Source of the DNA: a virus
IMG/VR virus record: IMGVR_UViG_3300042291_001557
Coordinates: 36,257-100,256 of that record
DNA: 64,000 nt
Reading direction: 5' to 3' (one strand)
Shown here piece by piece: positions 58,722 through 63,749 of this stretch (positions are counted from its first letter, which is position 1; each line of letters begins with the position of its first letter). The notes below the pieces were generated by a model. It ran no database searches and was not told the origin of the DNA. It saw only the letters and a list, made by a program, of their open reading frames with translations. The translations under genes were made by a program, and so were the position numbers.

Positions 58722-59170
58722 CACTTGACCCCCAACCATGCGTTGAAGTCGTCATCTGTCATCGGCACAATCTTTGGAGTGAAGTCCATTTTGCTAATCA
58801 TGTTGGTGAGCATTGCTCGGTTCGCTTCTTCATTGTTCACAACTACCGTTCGTGCGAAGAAGTCAGCAGAGAAGAACAAGTCAGGCAGGTCGTAGTCGTA
58901 GCCGTCACTCTCGCCCTTGTCGTTGAGTGTGCCGACTAGCAACACATCTCCTGCGATGGGGTTGCCGTAGAGAACGGTAGCCGTGACATTGGGTTCAAGC
59001 CCAATGAGCAGACCCTCGTCATGGACATACATGGTCACTGCTCCGTGAGCCAATGAGACACAATCAAACCACCCACCGATTAGGTCGTTGATGACCGTGT
59101 GTGCGTTCTCCTTGGGGAGAATAATGGTGCGTGGTTCGCCTGTCGCTGGAATGAAAAGTGCTTTCGTCAT
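58721..59170 (-). CDS. Unknown 149-aa protein, DUF3846-like
   Basis: 149 aa. MTKALFIPATGEPRTIILPKENAHTVINDLIGGWFDCVSL followed by MYVHDEGLLIGLEPNVTATVLYGNPIAGDVLLVGTLNDKG matches the DUF3846 type (AxxIPATGExxxIxLxxxxxxxxIxxxxGGxxxxV...xYVxDEGLLxxLPxNxxA). A common phage protein whose function is unknown. Heads the unit 59170-58174 with a leaderless start. Confidence 0.65.
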   Translation of the reverse strand: MTKALFIPATGEPRTIILPKENAHTVINDLIGGWFDCVSLAHGAVTMYVHDEGLLIGLEPNVTATVLYGNPIAGDVLLVGTLNDKGESDGYDYDLPDLFFSADFFARTVVVNNEEANRAMLTNMISKMDFTPKIVPMTDDDFNAWLGVK

Positions 59171-59176
59171 GAGAAC

Positions 59177-59206
59177 AATTTACATCAGCCTACGCACGAC
59201 TTACAA
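59177..59206 (-). promoter_or_regulatory. TTGTAA-18-TAAATT promoter, leaderless
   Basis: Core GTCGTGCGTAGG; 6 nt to the ATG at 59170. A 15-mer copy (59214-59228) abuts the -35. Confidence 0.85.
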
Positions 59207-59317
59207 ATTAGCCTCATCCACCACCGTCACTAAAAAACCGTTGCCCTTCAGCCCTGTCACCTCAAAGAAAAACGGAATAAACGCATTAGTAATAGTTGTA
59301 CTGTGCAACTATCGGAA

Positions 59318-59339
59318 CAGGGGTAGCCCCGCACCCCTG
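59318..59339 (-). terminator. CAGGGGT/ACCCCTG hairpin around AGCCCCG
   Basis: 7-bp stem whose loop is AGCCCCGC; lies after the 33-aa membrane gene. No long T-run. Confidence 0.4.
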
Positions 59340-59359
59340 TCAGCCCACCGGGGCTCAGC

Positions 59360-59461
59360 TCAGATAATTCTGAATAGTAGGTCTAGGAGATACCAAAAGA
59401 TGGTGACTGCGCTCACCGTGACGAGCGAGAGTAACAAGATTTCTAGCGTTGTGCGTTTCAT
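59360..59461 (-). CDS. Tiny membrane protein (33 aa)
   Basis: 33 aa from the ATG overlapping the upstream stop (ATGA). KRTTLEILLLSLVTVSAV and TIFWYLLDLLFRII: one long span with a basic N-terminus. Overlap and composition support it despite its size. Confidence 0.55.
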   Translation of the reverse strand: MKRTTLEILLLSLVTVSAVTIFWYLLDLLFRII

Positions 59462-59889
59462 ACGAACAGCCTAGACCGAAGCCAGCAGTCTGCCATTGCA
59501 TCTGCGAGCGCACCCGAAGCAGAGCCCGGGTCGGTAACGATTTCTTCCTCGTCTGTGAAAGCGAGAGCCGAGCCAGTACTTTCGGCAGTAATTGTCGTAA
59601 TGAGAGAGACACGCCTACGCTCTGGGTGGTCAGACGGTGCGCTATCTATGTCACCATCTTCGTTGAGTGGGGCTGCCCACCCTGTCGTGTGGATAGACAT
59701 ACCTACGAAGTTCTCAAAGTTGTAGGAAGCGTCAAGCAGGTCGTACACATCTAACGCCCAAGCAATTTTTACAAACTGCTCTTGTTCCGTGACTCCGTAG
59801 AGTTCTGCTCTTTTTTTATTGAAGCAGTCTGGGTCGTTGTCTAATGCGAATTGGAGTTGGTCGTGGGCGAGGAGTTCTGCTGATTTCAT
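59458..59889 (-). CDS. Unknown protein (143 aa), paralogue of 57091
   Basis: 143 aa from the ATG at 59889, not the ATG at 59997, because the promoter -10 lies 6 nt upstream of 59889 and the promoter itself would otherwise be inside the gene. SIHTTGWAAPLNEDGDIDSAPSDHPERRRVSLIT aligns with 57091-57561. Followed by the 33-aa membrane gene. Confidence 0.7.
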   Translation of the reverse strand: MKSAELLAHDQLQFALDNDPDCFNKKRAELYGVTEQEQFVKIAWALDVYDLLDASYNFENFVGMSIHTTGWAAPLNEDGDIDSAPSDHPERRRVSLITTITAESTGSALAFTDEEEIVTDPGSASGALADAMADCWLRSRLFV

Positions 59890-59895
59890 AACCCC

Positions 59896-59925
59896 AGAGT
59901 ACTTCACCCTACGGGTGGCATACAA
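59896..59925 (-). promoter_or_regulatory. TTGTAT-18-TACTCT promoter, leaderless
   Basis: Core GCCACCCGTAGG; 6 nt to the ATG at 59889. The least consensus-like member of the family. Confidence 0.75.
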
Positions 59926-59996
59926 GTTTCTAAACTTGCGAAACTTAGCCCCGTTCCCCTTCCTCGTTGTGATTCCTTGACTTTTTTTGTGACCCA

Positions 59997-60239
59997 TCAG
60001 ATTCCTTCCAACGCCATTGCTGCGCCTCGGAGAGTGTGGGCCCGTTCGGCTGCTTTGAGCAGTTGTACCGCTTGCTGAGCAAGGTAGGTGGCTGTGAACT
60101 CATTGACCTGCGGGTCGAAACTCGCTAAGGACCGCTTGATGTCCTCGTAGGTCGCTTGCGCTCCTAGTTGGGCTTCGTGTGCCAGTTGGTTCAGGTAGTC
60201 GGATGTTGTCTTGGGTTGCGTGGTCGCTGTTGTTTCCAT
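59997..60239 (-). CDS. Unknown helical protein (80 aa)
   Basis: 80 aa from the ATG at 60239 (the earlier GTG is in the -10 gap). METTATTQPKTTSDYLNQLAHEAQLGAQATYEDIKRSLASFD then AQQAVQLLKAAERAHTLRGAAMALEGI: helical bundle or coiled coil. Promoter lies 6 nt upstream, the parS palindrome just beyond it. Confidence 0.6.
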   Translation of the reverse strand: METTATTQPKTTSDYLNQLAHEAQLGAQATYEDIKRSLASFDPQVNEFTATYLAQQAVQLLKAAERAHTLRGAAMALEGI

Positions 60240-60245
60240 ACACAC

Positions 60246-60275
60246 AACCTATCAAACCCTACGAACGACTTACAA
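60246..60275 (-). promoter_or_regulatory. TTGTAA-18-TAGGTT promoter, leaderless
   Basis: Core GTCGTTCGTAGG; 6 nt to the ATG at 60239. parS begins 7 bp upstream of the -35. Confidence 0.85.
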
Positions 60276-60281
60276 CCCCAA

Positions 60282-60297
60282 TGTTTCACGTGAAACA
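60282..60297. other. parS centromere-like site
   Basis: TGTTTCACGTGAAACA, a perfect 16-bp palindrome (20 bp with flanking AA/TT) matching the chromosomal parS consensus TGTTNCACGTGAAACA. ParB of the host or of the phage outside this window should bind it. It is the only copy seen in the window and lies directly before a leaderless promoter. Confidence 0.85.
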
Positions 60298-60328
60298 TTC
60301 TGTACCGGCCACTCGGGGCTCAGGGACG

Positions 60329-60368
60329 AAAAACCCCACTCGCCTGTCGTGTCCGAGGGCGAGTGGGG
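60329..60368 (-). terminator. Intrinsic terminator of the first KTSC-like gene
   Basis: CCCCACTCGCC and GGCGAGTGGGG, 11 bp, then TTTTT on the minus strand. The loop shares 13-15 nt with the terminator at 61081. Confidence 0.85.
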
Positions 60369-60382
60369 AATCCGTTGGGGTC

Positions 60383-60679
60383 TTAGTTCTTGGTGAACTC
60401 GTAGTGAGGCTTGATGTGTTCGTTCACGAACTTACCGAAACTCTCGGCAACCATCAGGTTGAATGCCACAAAGGCAGGAACGCCTTGGTAGTAATACTTT
60501 GCCCCACCTTTGTAGGTGATGACCATTACTGATTCGTCAGTGAGGTAGTGAGCCTCGGTGATGGCTGATGATTCTGCTGGCAGGAAGATAACGCTTCCAA
60601 ACCTGCTGATGTGGAATGTACCCTTGCCCGAAGGAAGTGGGTTATTGACTGTTGTTTCAAATGTCGCTGTTGTGTTCAT
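60383..60679 (-). CDS. KTSC-domain-like protein, copy 1
   Basis: 98 aa. LPAESSAITEAHYLTDESVMVITYKGGAKYYYQGVPAFVAFNLMVAESFGKFVNEHIKPHYEF matches the KTSC domain (S.I....Y......L.V.F..G..Y.Y..VP..V...L..A.S.G..F...I), found free-standing in phages and at the C-end of some lysyl-tRNA synthetases. It has a ~30-residue N-terminal extension. A tandem duplicate is at 61132. Confidence 0.75.
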   Translation of the reverse strand: MNTTATFETTVNNPLPSGKGTFHISRFGSVIFLPAESSAITEAHYLTDESVMVITYKGGAKYYYQGVPAFVAFNLMVAESFGKFVNEHIKPHYEFTKN

Positions 60680-60685
60680 GTCTCC

Positions 60686-60715
60686 ACCTTATCCCAACCT
60701 ACGGAAGGCTTACAA
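60686..60715 (-). promoter_or_regulatory. TTGTAA-18-TAAGGT promoter, leaderless
   Basis: Core GCCTTCCGTAGG; 6 nt to the ATG at 60679. Confidence 0.85.
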
Positions 60716-60753
60716 ATCAGGAAACCCTTACTGGCGAGCCCCGGCCCCCCAGT

Positions 60754-60785
60754 AAAAGGGCCACCAGCATTGCTGCCAGTGGCCC
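60754..60785 (-). terminator. Intrinsic terminator
   Basis: GGGCCACTGG pairs with CCAGCATTGC-side GGTGGCCC, followed by TTTTACT on the minus strand; ends the 58-aa gene. Confidence 0.75.
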
Positions 60786-60791
60786 CAGTGG

Positions 60792-60968
60792 TTAGTCGTT
60801 CTGGTACTTGTCGTCTTCTTCGATGAACTCATTCATCTTTACAACCAGTTCCTCTGCGTAGGGGCGTTCCCCTGTGTAGAAGGTCTGGGGGTCATCGTAG
60901 GCCCTGTAGGTGGCTGCCTCGTAGGCCTCCAGTAGCAGGGTGTATGGGATTGTCACTGTTTTGCTCAT
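60792..60968 (-). CDS. Unknown 58-aa protein
   Basis: 58 aa: MSKTVTIPYTLLLEAYEAA then YDDPQTFYTGERPYAEELVVKMNEFIEED, ending KYQND. Helical, acidic. Leaderless start and clear promoter and terminator show it is a complete single-gene transcription unit although below usual size. No family recognised. Confidence 0.65.
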   Translation of the reverse strand: MSKTVTIPYTLLLEAYEAATYRAYDDPQTFYTGERPYAEELVVKMNEFIEEDDKYQND

Positions 60969-60974
60969 ACGGAC

Positions 60975-61004
60975 ATCTTACCCCAGACTCCGGAGGGCTT
61001 ACAA
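60975..61004 (-). promoter_or_regulatory. TTGTAA-18-TAAGAT promoter, leaderless
   Basis: Core GCCCTCCGGAGT; 6 nt to the ATG at 60968. Confidence 0.85.
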
Positions 61005-61076
61005 GCTCGGTTTGTAGCCCCGTACGTATGTTCGTACCGTTGCTTGTTGATACGGACTCCCGGGGCTCGGTAGCCC

Positions 61077-61115
61077 AAAGCCCCACCAACCTGTCGTGTC
61101 CGAGGGTTGGTGGGG
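61077..61115 (-). terminator. Intrinsic terminator of the second KTSC-like gene
   Basis: CCCCACCAACC and GGTTGGTGGGG, 11 bp, then CTTTGG. Same loop (CTCGGACACGACAGG) as the terminator at 60329. Confidence 0.75.
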
Positions 61116-61131
61116 TCTCCGTGGAGGAGGG

Positions 61132-61422
61132 TTAGGAACCTTGCCAGAACTCGTAGTTCGGCTTGATGTGGGTGTTGATGAACTTCCCGAAACTTTCGGT
61201 AACCAGCAAGTGGAACACCACGGTGGTAGGAACTTCACGGTAGTAGTAGGTCTTTCCACCCGTGTAGGTGACCGAGAGAGTTTCGTCTTGGTATTGAGCC
61301 ATCTCAATTGCTGATGACTCAGGGTAGATAATTAGCGCACCGTTTTTCAGAACGCTGAATTTTCCGTTTCCTGCTGGGAGTTGTGTTTTGTGTGTGTGGG
61401 GGAATGTCGCTGTTGATGTCAT
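61132..61422 (-). CDS. KTSC-domain-like protein, copy 2
   Basis: 96 aa from the ATG at 61422. YPESSAIEMAQYQDETLSVTYTGGKTYYYREVPTTVVFHLLVTESFGKFINTHIKPNYEF is about half identical to the copy at 60383, including the shared start (STATFxHT) and PLPSGKG/QLPAGNG lead-in. Gene, terminator and promoter were duplicated together around the 58-aa gene. Confidence 0.75.
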   Translation of the reverse strand: MTSTATFPHTHKTQLPAGNGKFSVLKNGALIIYPESSAIEMAQYQDETLSVTYTGGKTYYYREVPTTVVFHLLVTESFGKFINTHIKPNYEFWQGS

Positions 61423-61428
61423 ACCCAA

Positions 61429-61458
61429 ACTTTACCACCCCCTACGGAGGGCTTACAA
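61429..61458 (-). promoter_or_regulatory. TTGTAA-18-TAAAGT promoter, leaderless
   Basis: Core GCCCTCCGTAGG; 6 nt to the ATG at 61422. Confidence 0.85.
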
Positions 61459-61459
61459 A

Positions 61460-61493
61460 CCTGCCCCTATCACAGCGGGGCTGTAGGGGCAGG
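61460..61493. terminator. CCTGCCCCTA / TAGGGGCAGG hairpin
   Basis: Perfect 10-bp stem with CGGGGCT in the loop, between the back-to-back promoters at 61429 (minus) and 61501 (plus). May insulate the two units. Confidence 0.5.
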
Positions 61494-61500
61494 CCGGAAG

Positions 61501-61530
61501 TTGTAGGCCGTGCGTAGTATTTGATAAAGT
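61501..61530 (+). promoter_or_regulatory. TTGTAG-18-TAAAGT promoter on the plus strand
   Basis: Same design and core (GCCGTGCGTAGT) as the minus-strand family, the only plus-strand copy. No ORF follows; it reads into the ncRNA. Confidence 0.8.
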
Positions 61531-61536
61531 GGACTT

Positions 61537-61725
61537 ATCGGCAAAGGACACCGAGTGGAAACCAAAGACTGAGGCAACTCGGCGACTGGGAGTGCCACAA
61601 ATATGCAGGCAAGCCCTATCTGTCGGATTGGTTCACGACCGGAAACCTCCCTCATCTCTCTGAGGGTCAATGGTGAATCACAGAGAACTAGAACCCTAGC
61701 CCTCAGCAGGCTGGGGTTCTTTTTT
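61537..61725 (+). ncRNA. Structured non-coding RNA, about 190 nt
   Basis: Start set 7 nt after the -10, end set by an intrinsic terminator (AGAACCCTAGCC/GGCTGGGGTTCT plus six T, 61690-61725). Internal stems include CCGAGT/ACTCGG and CCCTCA/TGAGGG. No start codon with a good frame exists on the plus strand. It matches no RNA family I know (tRNA, tmRNA, 6S and RNase P were considered). Confidence 0.7.
61690..61725 (+). terminator. Intrinsic terminator of the ncRNA
   Basis: 12-nt arms with one mismatch, seven-base loop, T6 tail. The strongest plus-strand terminator in the window. Confidence 0.85.
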
Positions 61726-61851
61726 GCCACCGGAGCCCCGGCACGGGTAAAAGAAAAAGCCACCCGAAGGTGACTCTTTCTTTCTTTGCTCAACCAGTAC
61801 AGCGACTAACTGGGAGCAAGAACTTTCTCGCTGTCGCTGTTCTACGAATTG

Positions 61852-62031
61852 TTATCCGTAGTGTTTGCTCACCCATTCAGGTGAATTGGTATCTTCTTCT
61901 TCGTAAGTGAAGAAGGCGATATTTTTTCTAAGCCATTGAACCGTGGTGTATGCGCCGACTGTGAATATTCCCACGCCTGCGCACTTGACCAAGAACCAAG
62001 TGACGATAATAAATGCTTTTGCTGTTTCCAT
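61852..62031 (-). CDS. Small membrane protein (59 aa)
   Basis: 59 aa from the ATG at 62031 by the leaderless rule. AKAFIIVTWFLVKCAGVGIFTVGAYTTV is one long or two short spans; the tail TYEEEDTNSPEWVSKHYG is acidic. First residues METAK match those of 63569-63703. Not a known family. Confidence 0.65.
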   Translation of the reverse strand: METAKAFIIVTWFLVKCAGVGIFTVGAYTTVQWLRKNIAFFTYEEEDTNSPEWVSKHYG

Positions 62032-62037
62032 GTCTTT

Positions 62038-62067
62038 ACCTTAGTTCAGCCTACGAACGGCTTACAA
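62038..62067 (-). promoter_or_regulatory. TTGTAA-18-TAAGGT promoter, leaderless
   Basis: Core GCCGTTCGTAGG; 6 nt to the ATG at 62031. The -35 and spacer are the last codons of the 62051 gene. Confidence 0.85.
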
Positions 62068-62338
62068 GTTTCCGTTCGTCTACTTGCGTGTAGAAGGGAA
62101 CAAGTGGCTCTCTGTCCGTAGGTTGTGGGTAGTTGTTGTTGAAGTAGTTGGTAGCGAACTCGCCCTCGTGGAGAGTGACCTCAGGGGTATCCTGTGTCAT
62201 GTCCACGATGAGTAAAGCGTCTGCTTCCTTCATGTAAGCCTGCCCACCGTTGAAATGGTAAAGCCTTCCTTCTTGTGTTGCTGTGTCTATGACCTGAGCC
62301 CACTCGGTGTGGGTGGTCGCTGTGTGTGTTGTTTTCAT
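62051..62338 (-). CDS. Unknown 95-aa protein with a promoter in its 3' end
   Basis: 95 aa. MKTTHTATTHTEWAQVIDTATQEGRLYHFNGGQAYMKEADALLIVDMTQDTPEVTLHEGEFATNYFNN. Last codons (KLVSRS stop) coincide with the -35 and core of the next promoter. No family recognised. Confidence 0.6.
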   Translation of the reverse strand: MKTTHTATTHTEWAQVIDTATQEGRLYHFNGGQAYMKEADALLIVDMTQDTPEVTLHEGEFATNYFNNNYPQPTDREPLVPFYTQVDERKLVSRS

Positions 62339-62344
62339 ACCTTC

Positions 62345-62374
62345 AACTTAGCCGAGACTACGGGCGACTTACAA
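62345..62374 (-). promoter_or_regulatory. TTGTAA-18-TAAGTT promoter, leaderless
   Basis: Core GTCGCCCGTAGT; 6 nt to the ATG at 62338. Confidence 0.85.
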
Positions 62375-62375
62375 A

Positions 62376-62412
62376 TTTGCCCCAATGGAGAGCGGGGCTC
62401 ATTTGGGGCAAA
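62376..62412. terminator. TTTGCCCCAA / TTGGGGCAAA hairpin
   Basis: 10-12-bp stem with CGGGGCT in the loop. Suitable end for the minus transcript from 62623. Confidence 0.55.
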
Positions 62413-62616
62413 AAGAAAGACCTACCGCCCCACCTCCGACACTAGGGCTAGCACCCACTTAAACTAGAGCAGTAATCGCGCGTAGAGGACGGATGGACTG
62501 TGGCGGATGCGTGATGGTCGTACGCCCATCAGAGGCTTGCTGTCCAGAGCCTTATCCTGCGGAGGGACTGGTGCGGTTAAGTTGTATCGGAGGGGAGGCG
62601 GTAAGCCTCTCTCACA
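62413..62616 (-). ncRNA. Possible non-coding RNA from promoter 62623
   Basis: The family promoter at 62623-62652 is followed on the minus strand by ~200 nt without a usable reading frame, ending at the 62376-62412 hairpin. Contains GAGGCTTACCGCCTC, a 5-bp hairpin near its 5' end. Either a small RNA or a leader of the 62338 gene; the second is less likely because that gene has its own promoter. Confidence 0.45.
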
Positions 62617-62622
62617 AAGACC

Positions 62623-62652
62623 AACTTACTACCCCCTACGGACGACCTACAA
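62623..62652 (-). promoter_or_regulatory. TTGTAG-18-TAAGTT promoter (family P18)
   Basis: Core GTCGTCCGTAGG. No start codon follows; TSS near 62616. Confidence 0.75.
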
Positions 62653-62653
62653 G

Positions 62654-62682
62654 TTGGCAAAGTAGCCCCGCAGCTCTATGCT
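62654..62682 (+). promoter_or_regulatory. TTGGCA-17-TATGCT promoter, leaderless, divergent
   Basis: Starts 2 bp from the minus promoter. 6 nt from -10 to the ATG at 62689. Has AGCCCCG in its spacer instead of the P18 core. Confidence 0.65.
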
Positions 62683-62688
62683 TGCCGC

Positions 62689-62883
62689 ATGAGTTCAGAA
62701 GATTACACCAAAGATGATTTAGGTCGAGACTTGTTCTTGATGGTCAAGGCCGGACTACTTGATGTCTCCATGAGAGAAGATGGCGAGTGGGTCTATAACG
62801 TCAGTGAGTCTTCATTGCTGCTCTCGGAAGAAGAGAAGGCAGACATTATTAGCCGGCTGGACGATTACGACGACATCTATTAG
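62689..62883 (+). CDS. Unknown acidic protein (64 aa), plus strand
   Basis: 64 aa: MSSEDYTKDDLGRDLFLMVKAGLLDVSMREDGEWVYNVSESSLLLSEEEKADIISRLDDYDDIY. The DLFLMVKAGLLDVSMREDGEWVYNVSE part looks like a small winged-helix or phage regulator fold. It is the only plus-strand protein gene in the 48.5-64 kb array and shares a divergent control region with a promoter of the P18 family. Confidence 0.65.
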   Translation: MSSEDYTKDDLGRDLFLMVKAGLLDVSMREDGEWVYNVSESSLLLSEEEKADIISRLDDYDDIY

Positions 62884-62906
62884 CCGGTCGGGGCTCAGGG
62901 GTGTTG

Positions 62907-63149
62907 TTACACTTCTTCCCCACAGGCAGGACACCCACCAACTGCGTACATCTCTCCACAGTTACGGCAGGCGTTCGGGTGTTCTTCATAGAACGAGAAC
63001 GCTGGTTTCCGATAGACGATTCCGTTGATTTGGTATCCACCCTTTGAGGCGTTATACGCATAGTGAGTACCGAGCTTTTCAGCCCACTTGATTATTTCGT
63101 CAAGTTCTTCTTGTGTCACTTCTTCTATTGTCGCTGTTCTCTTTGGCAT
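62907..63149 (-). CDS. Zinc-ribbon protein (80 aa)
   Basis: 80 aa from the ATG at 63149. C-terminal CRNCG at ~61-65 and CPACG at ~73-77 make a rubredoxin-like knuckle pair; N-terminus MPKRTATIEEVTQEELDEIIKWAEKLGTHYAYNASKGGYQINGIVYRKPAF is a helix and beta hairpin. Possibly nucleic-acid binding. Confidence 0.65.
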   Translation of the reverse strand: MPKRTATIEEVTQEELDEIIKWAEKLGTHYAYNASKGGYQINGIVYRKPAFSFYEEHPNACRNCGEMYAVGGCPACGEEV

Positions 63150-63155
63150 ACCCAT

Positions 63156-63185
63156 ACCTTACTTCACCCTACGCACGGCTAACAA
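63156..63185 (-). promoter_or_regulatory. TTGTTA-18-TAAGGT promoter, leaderless
   Basis: Core GCCGTGCGTAGG; 6 nt to the ATG at 63149, which therefore is the start rather than the ATG at 63155. Confidence 0.85.
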
Positions 63186-63216
63186 ATCAGTGGCAAGCCC
63201 CGGCCTTCCACTGATT
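63185..63216. terminator. AATCAGTGG / CCACTGATT hairpin
   Basis: 9-bp stem with AGCCCCG in the loop, just beyond the -35 of 63156; ends the 63232 gene transcript. Confidence 0.55.
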
Positions 63217-63231
63217 CCGGAGCGTGTCGTG

Positions 63232-63459
63232 TTAGTCGTCCTTTCTTTCTTCGTTCATCATCTTCAGGTGACGACTCATTTGTTCCGATAGTTCGTCTTC
63301 GTTATCGACGTACTCACCGTCTCCAAGATAAGCAGAGACCCACTTACCTGTCTCTTCGTCAAAGCAGGTTCCTTCAGTAAGAGATTCCTCTTCTTGTTCG
63401 GTGTCCCACTCCCAAGAGTTGGTTGCTGCGTCAAATGAAATAATAAAGTAGTGCTTCAT
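63232..63459 (-). CDS. Unknown acidic protein (75 aa)
   Basis: 75 aa from the ATG at 63459 rather than the 63540 start, because the promoter lies between. MKHYFIISFDAATNSWEWDTEQEEESLTEGTCFDEETGKWVSAYLGDGEYVDNEDELSEQM: beta then acidic helix. No family recognised. Confidence 0.65.
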   Translation of the reverse strand: MKHYFIISFDAATNSWEWDTEQEEESLTEGTCFDEETGKWVSAYLGDGEYVDNEDELSEQMSRHLKMMNEERKDD

Positions 63460-63466
63460 ACGCCCC

Positions 63467-63496
63467 ACCTTACTTTGGACTACGCACGACCTACAA
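63467..63496 (-). promoter_or_regulatory. TTGTAG-18-TAAGGT promoter, leaderless
   Basis: Core GTCGTGCGTAGT; 7 nt to the ATG at 63459. Confidence 0.85.
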
Positions 63497-63528
63497 GCCA
63501 TACCTAGCCCCGTCGTACCCGGTAGAAA

Positions 63529-63564
63529 GTATCCGGACACTGGGGGAAGCGTCCGGATACTTTT
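63529..63564. terminator. GTATCCGGAC / GTCCGGATAC terminator
   Basis: 10-bp perfect stem, T-rich on both sides (TTTT plus strand, TTTCT minus strand), so possibly bidirectional; ends the 63569 gene. Confidence 0.75.
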
Positions 63565-63568
63565 CTAG

Positions 63569-63703
63569 CTACCGTGAGTAACGGAAGCGTAGATAGCGAA
63601 GGTGTGCCTTCGCCTGAATGAGACGGAAGTAGGTGTAACCCTCGTTCTGTCCGGTCTTGATGATGAATGGATTACGCATATGTTTCCCTTTCGCTGTTTC
63701 CAT
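63569..63703 (-). CDS. Small basic protein (44 aa)
   Basis: 44 aa from the ATG at 63703: METAKGKHMRNPFIIKTGQNEGYTYFRLIQAKAHLRYLRFRYSR, strongly basic, with aromatic residues; a nucleic-acid or RNA-polymerase binding peptide is imaginable. Complete unit with own leaderless promoter and terminator. No family recognised. Confidence 0.6.
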   Translation of the reverse strand: METAKGKHMRNPFIIKTGQNEGYTYFRLIQAKAHLRYLRFRYSR

Positions 63704-63709
63704 GAACAC

Positions 63710-63739
63710 ACCTTATCTCAACCTCCGGACGGCTAACAA
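63710..63739 (-). promoter_or_regulatory. TTGTTA-18-TAAGGT promoter, leaderless
   Basis: Core GCCGTCCGGAGG; 6 nt to the ATG at 63703. Confidence 0.85.
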
Positions 63740-63749
63740 GTTGTGCCGG

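Noticed and set aside
59890-59997. 36-residue N-terminal extension of the gene at 59458
   Set aside because: It would place a family promoter and its -10 inside coding sequence; the 59889 ATG fits the 6-nt rule.
61537-61725. tRNA or tmRNA gene
   Set aside because: A GGTTCACGACC stretch resembles a T-arm, but no cloverleaf, acceptor stem or CCA end can be drawn.
63460-63540. 27-residue N-terminal extension of the gene at 63232
   Set aside because: The extension covers a complete promoter; the internal ATG at 63459 is 7 nt from the -10.
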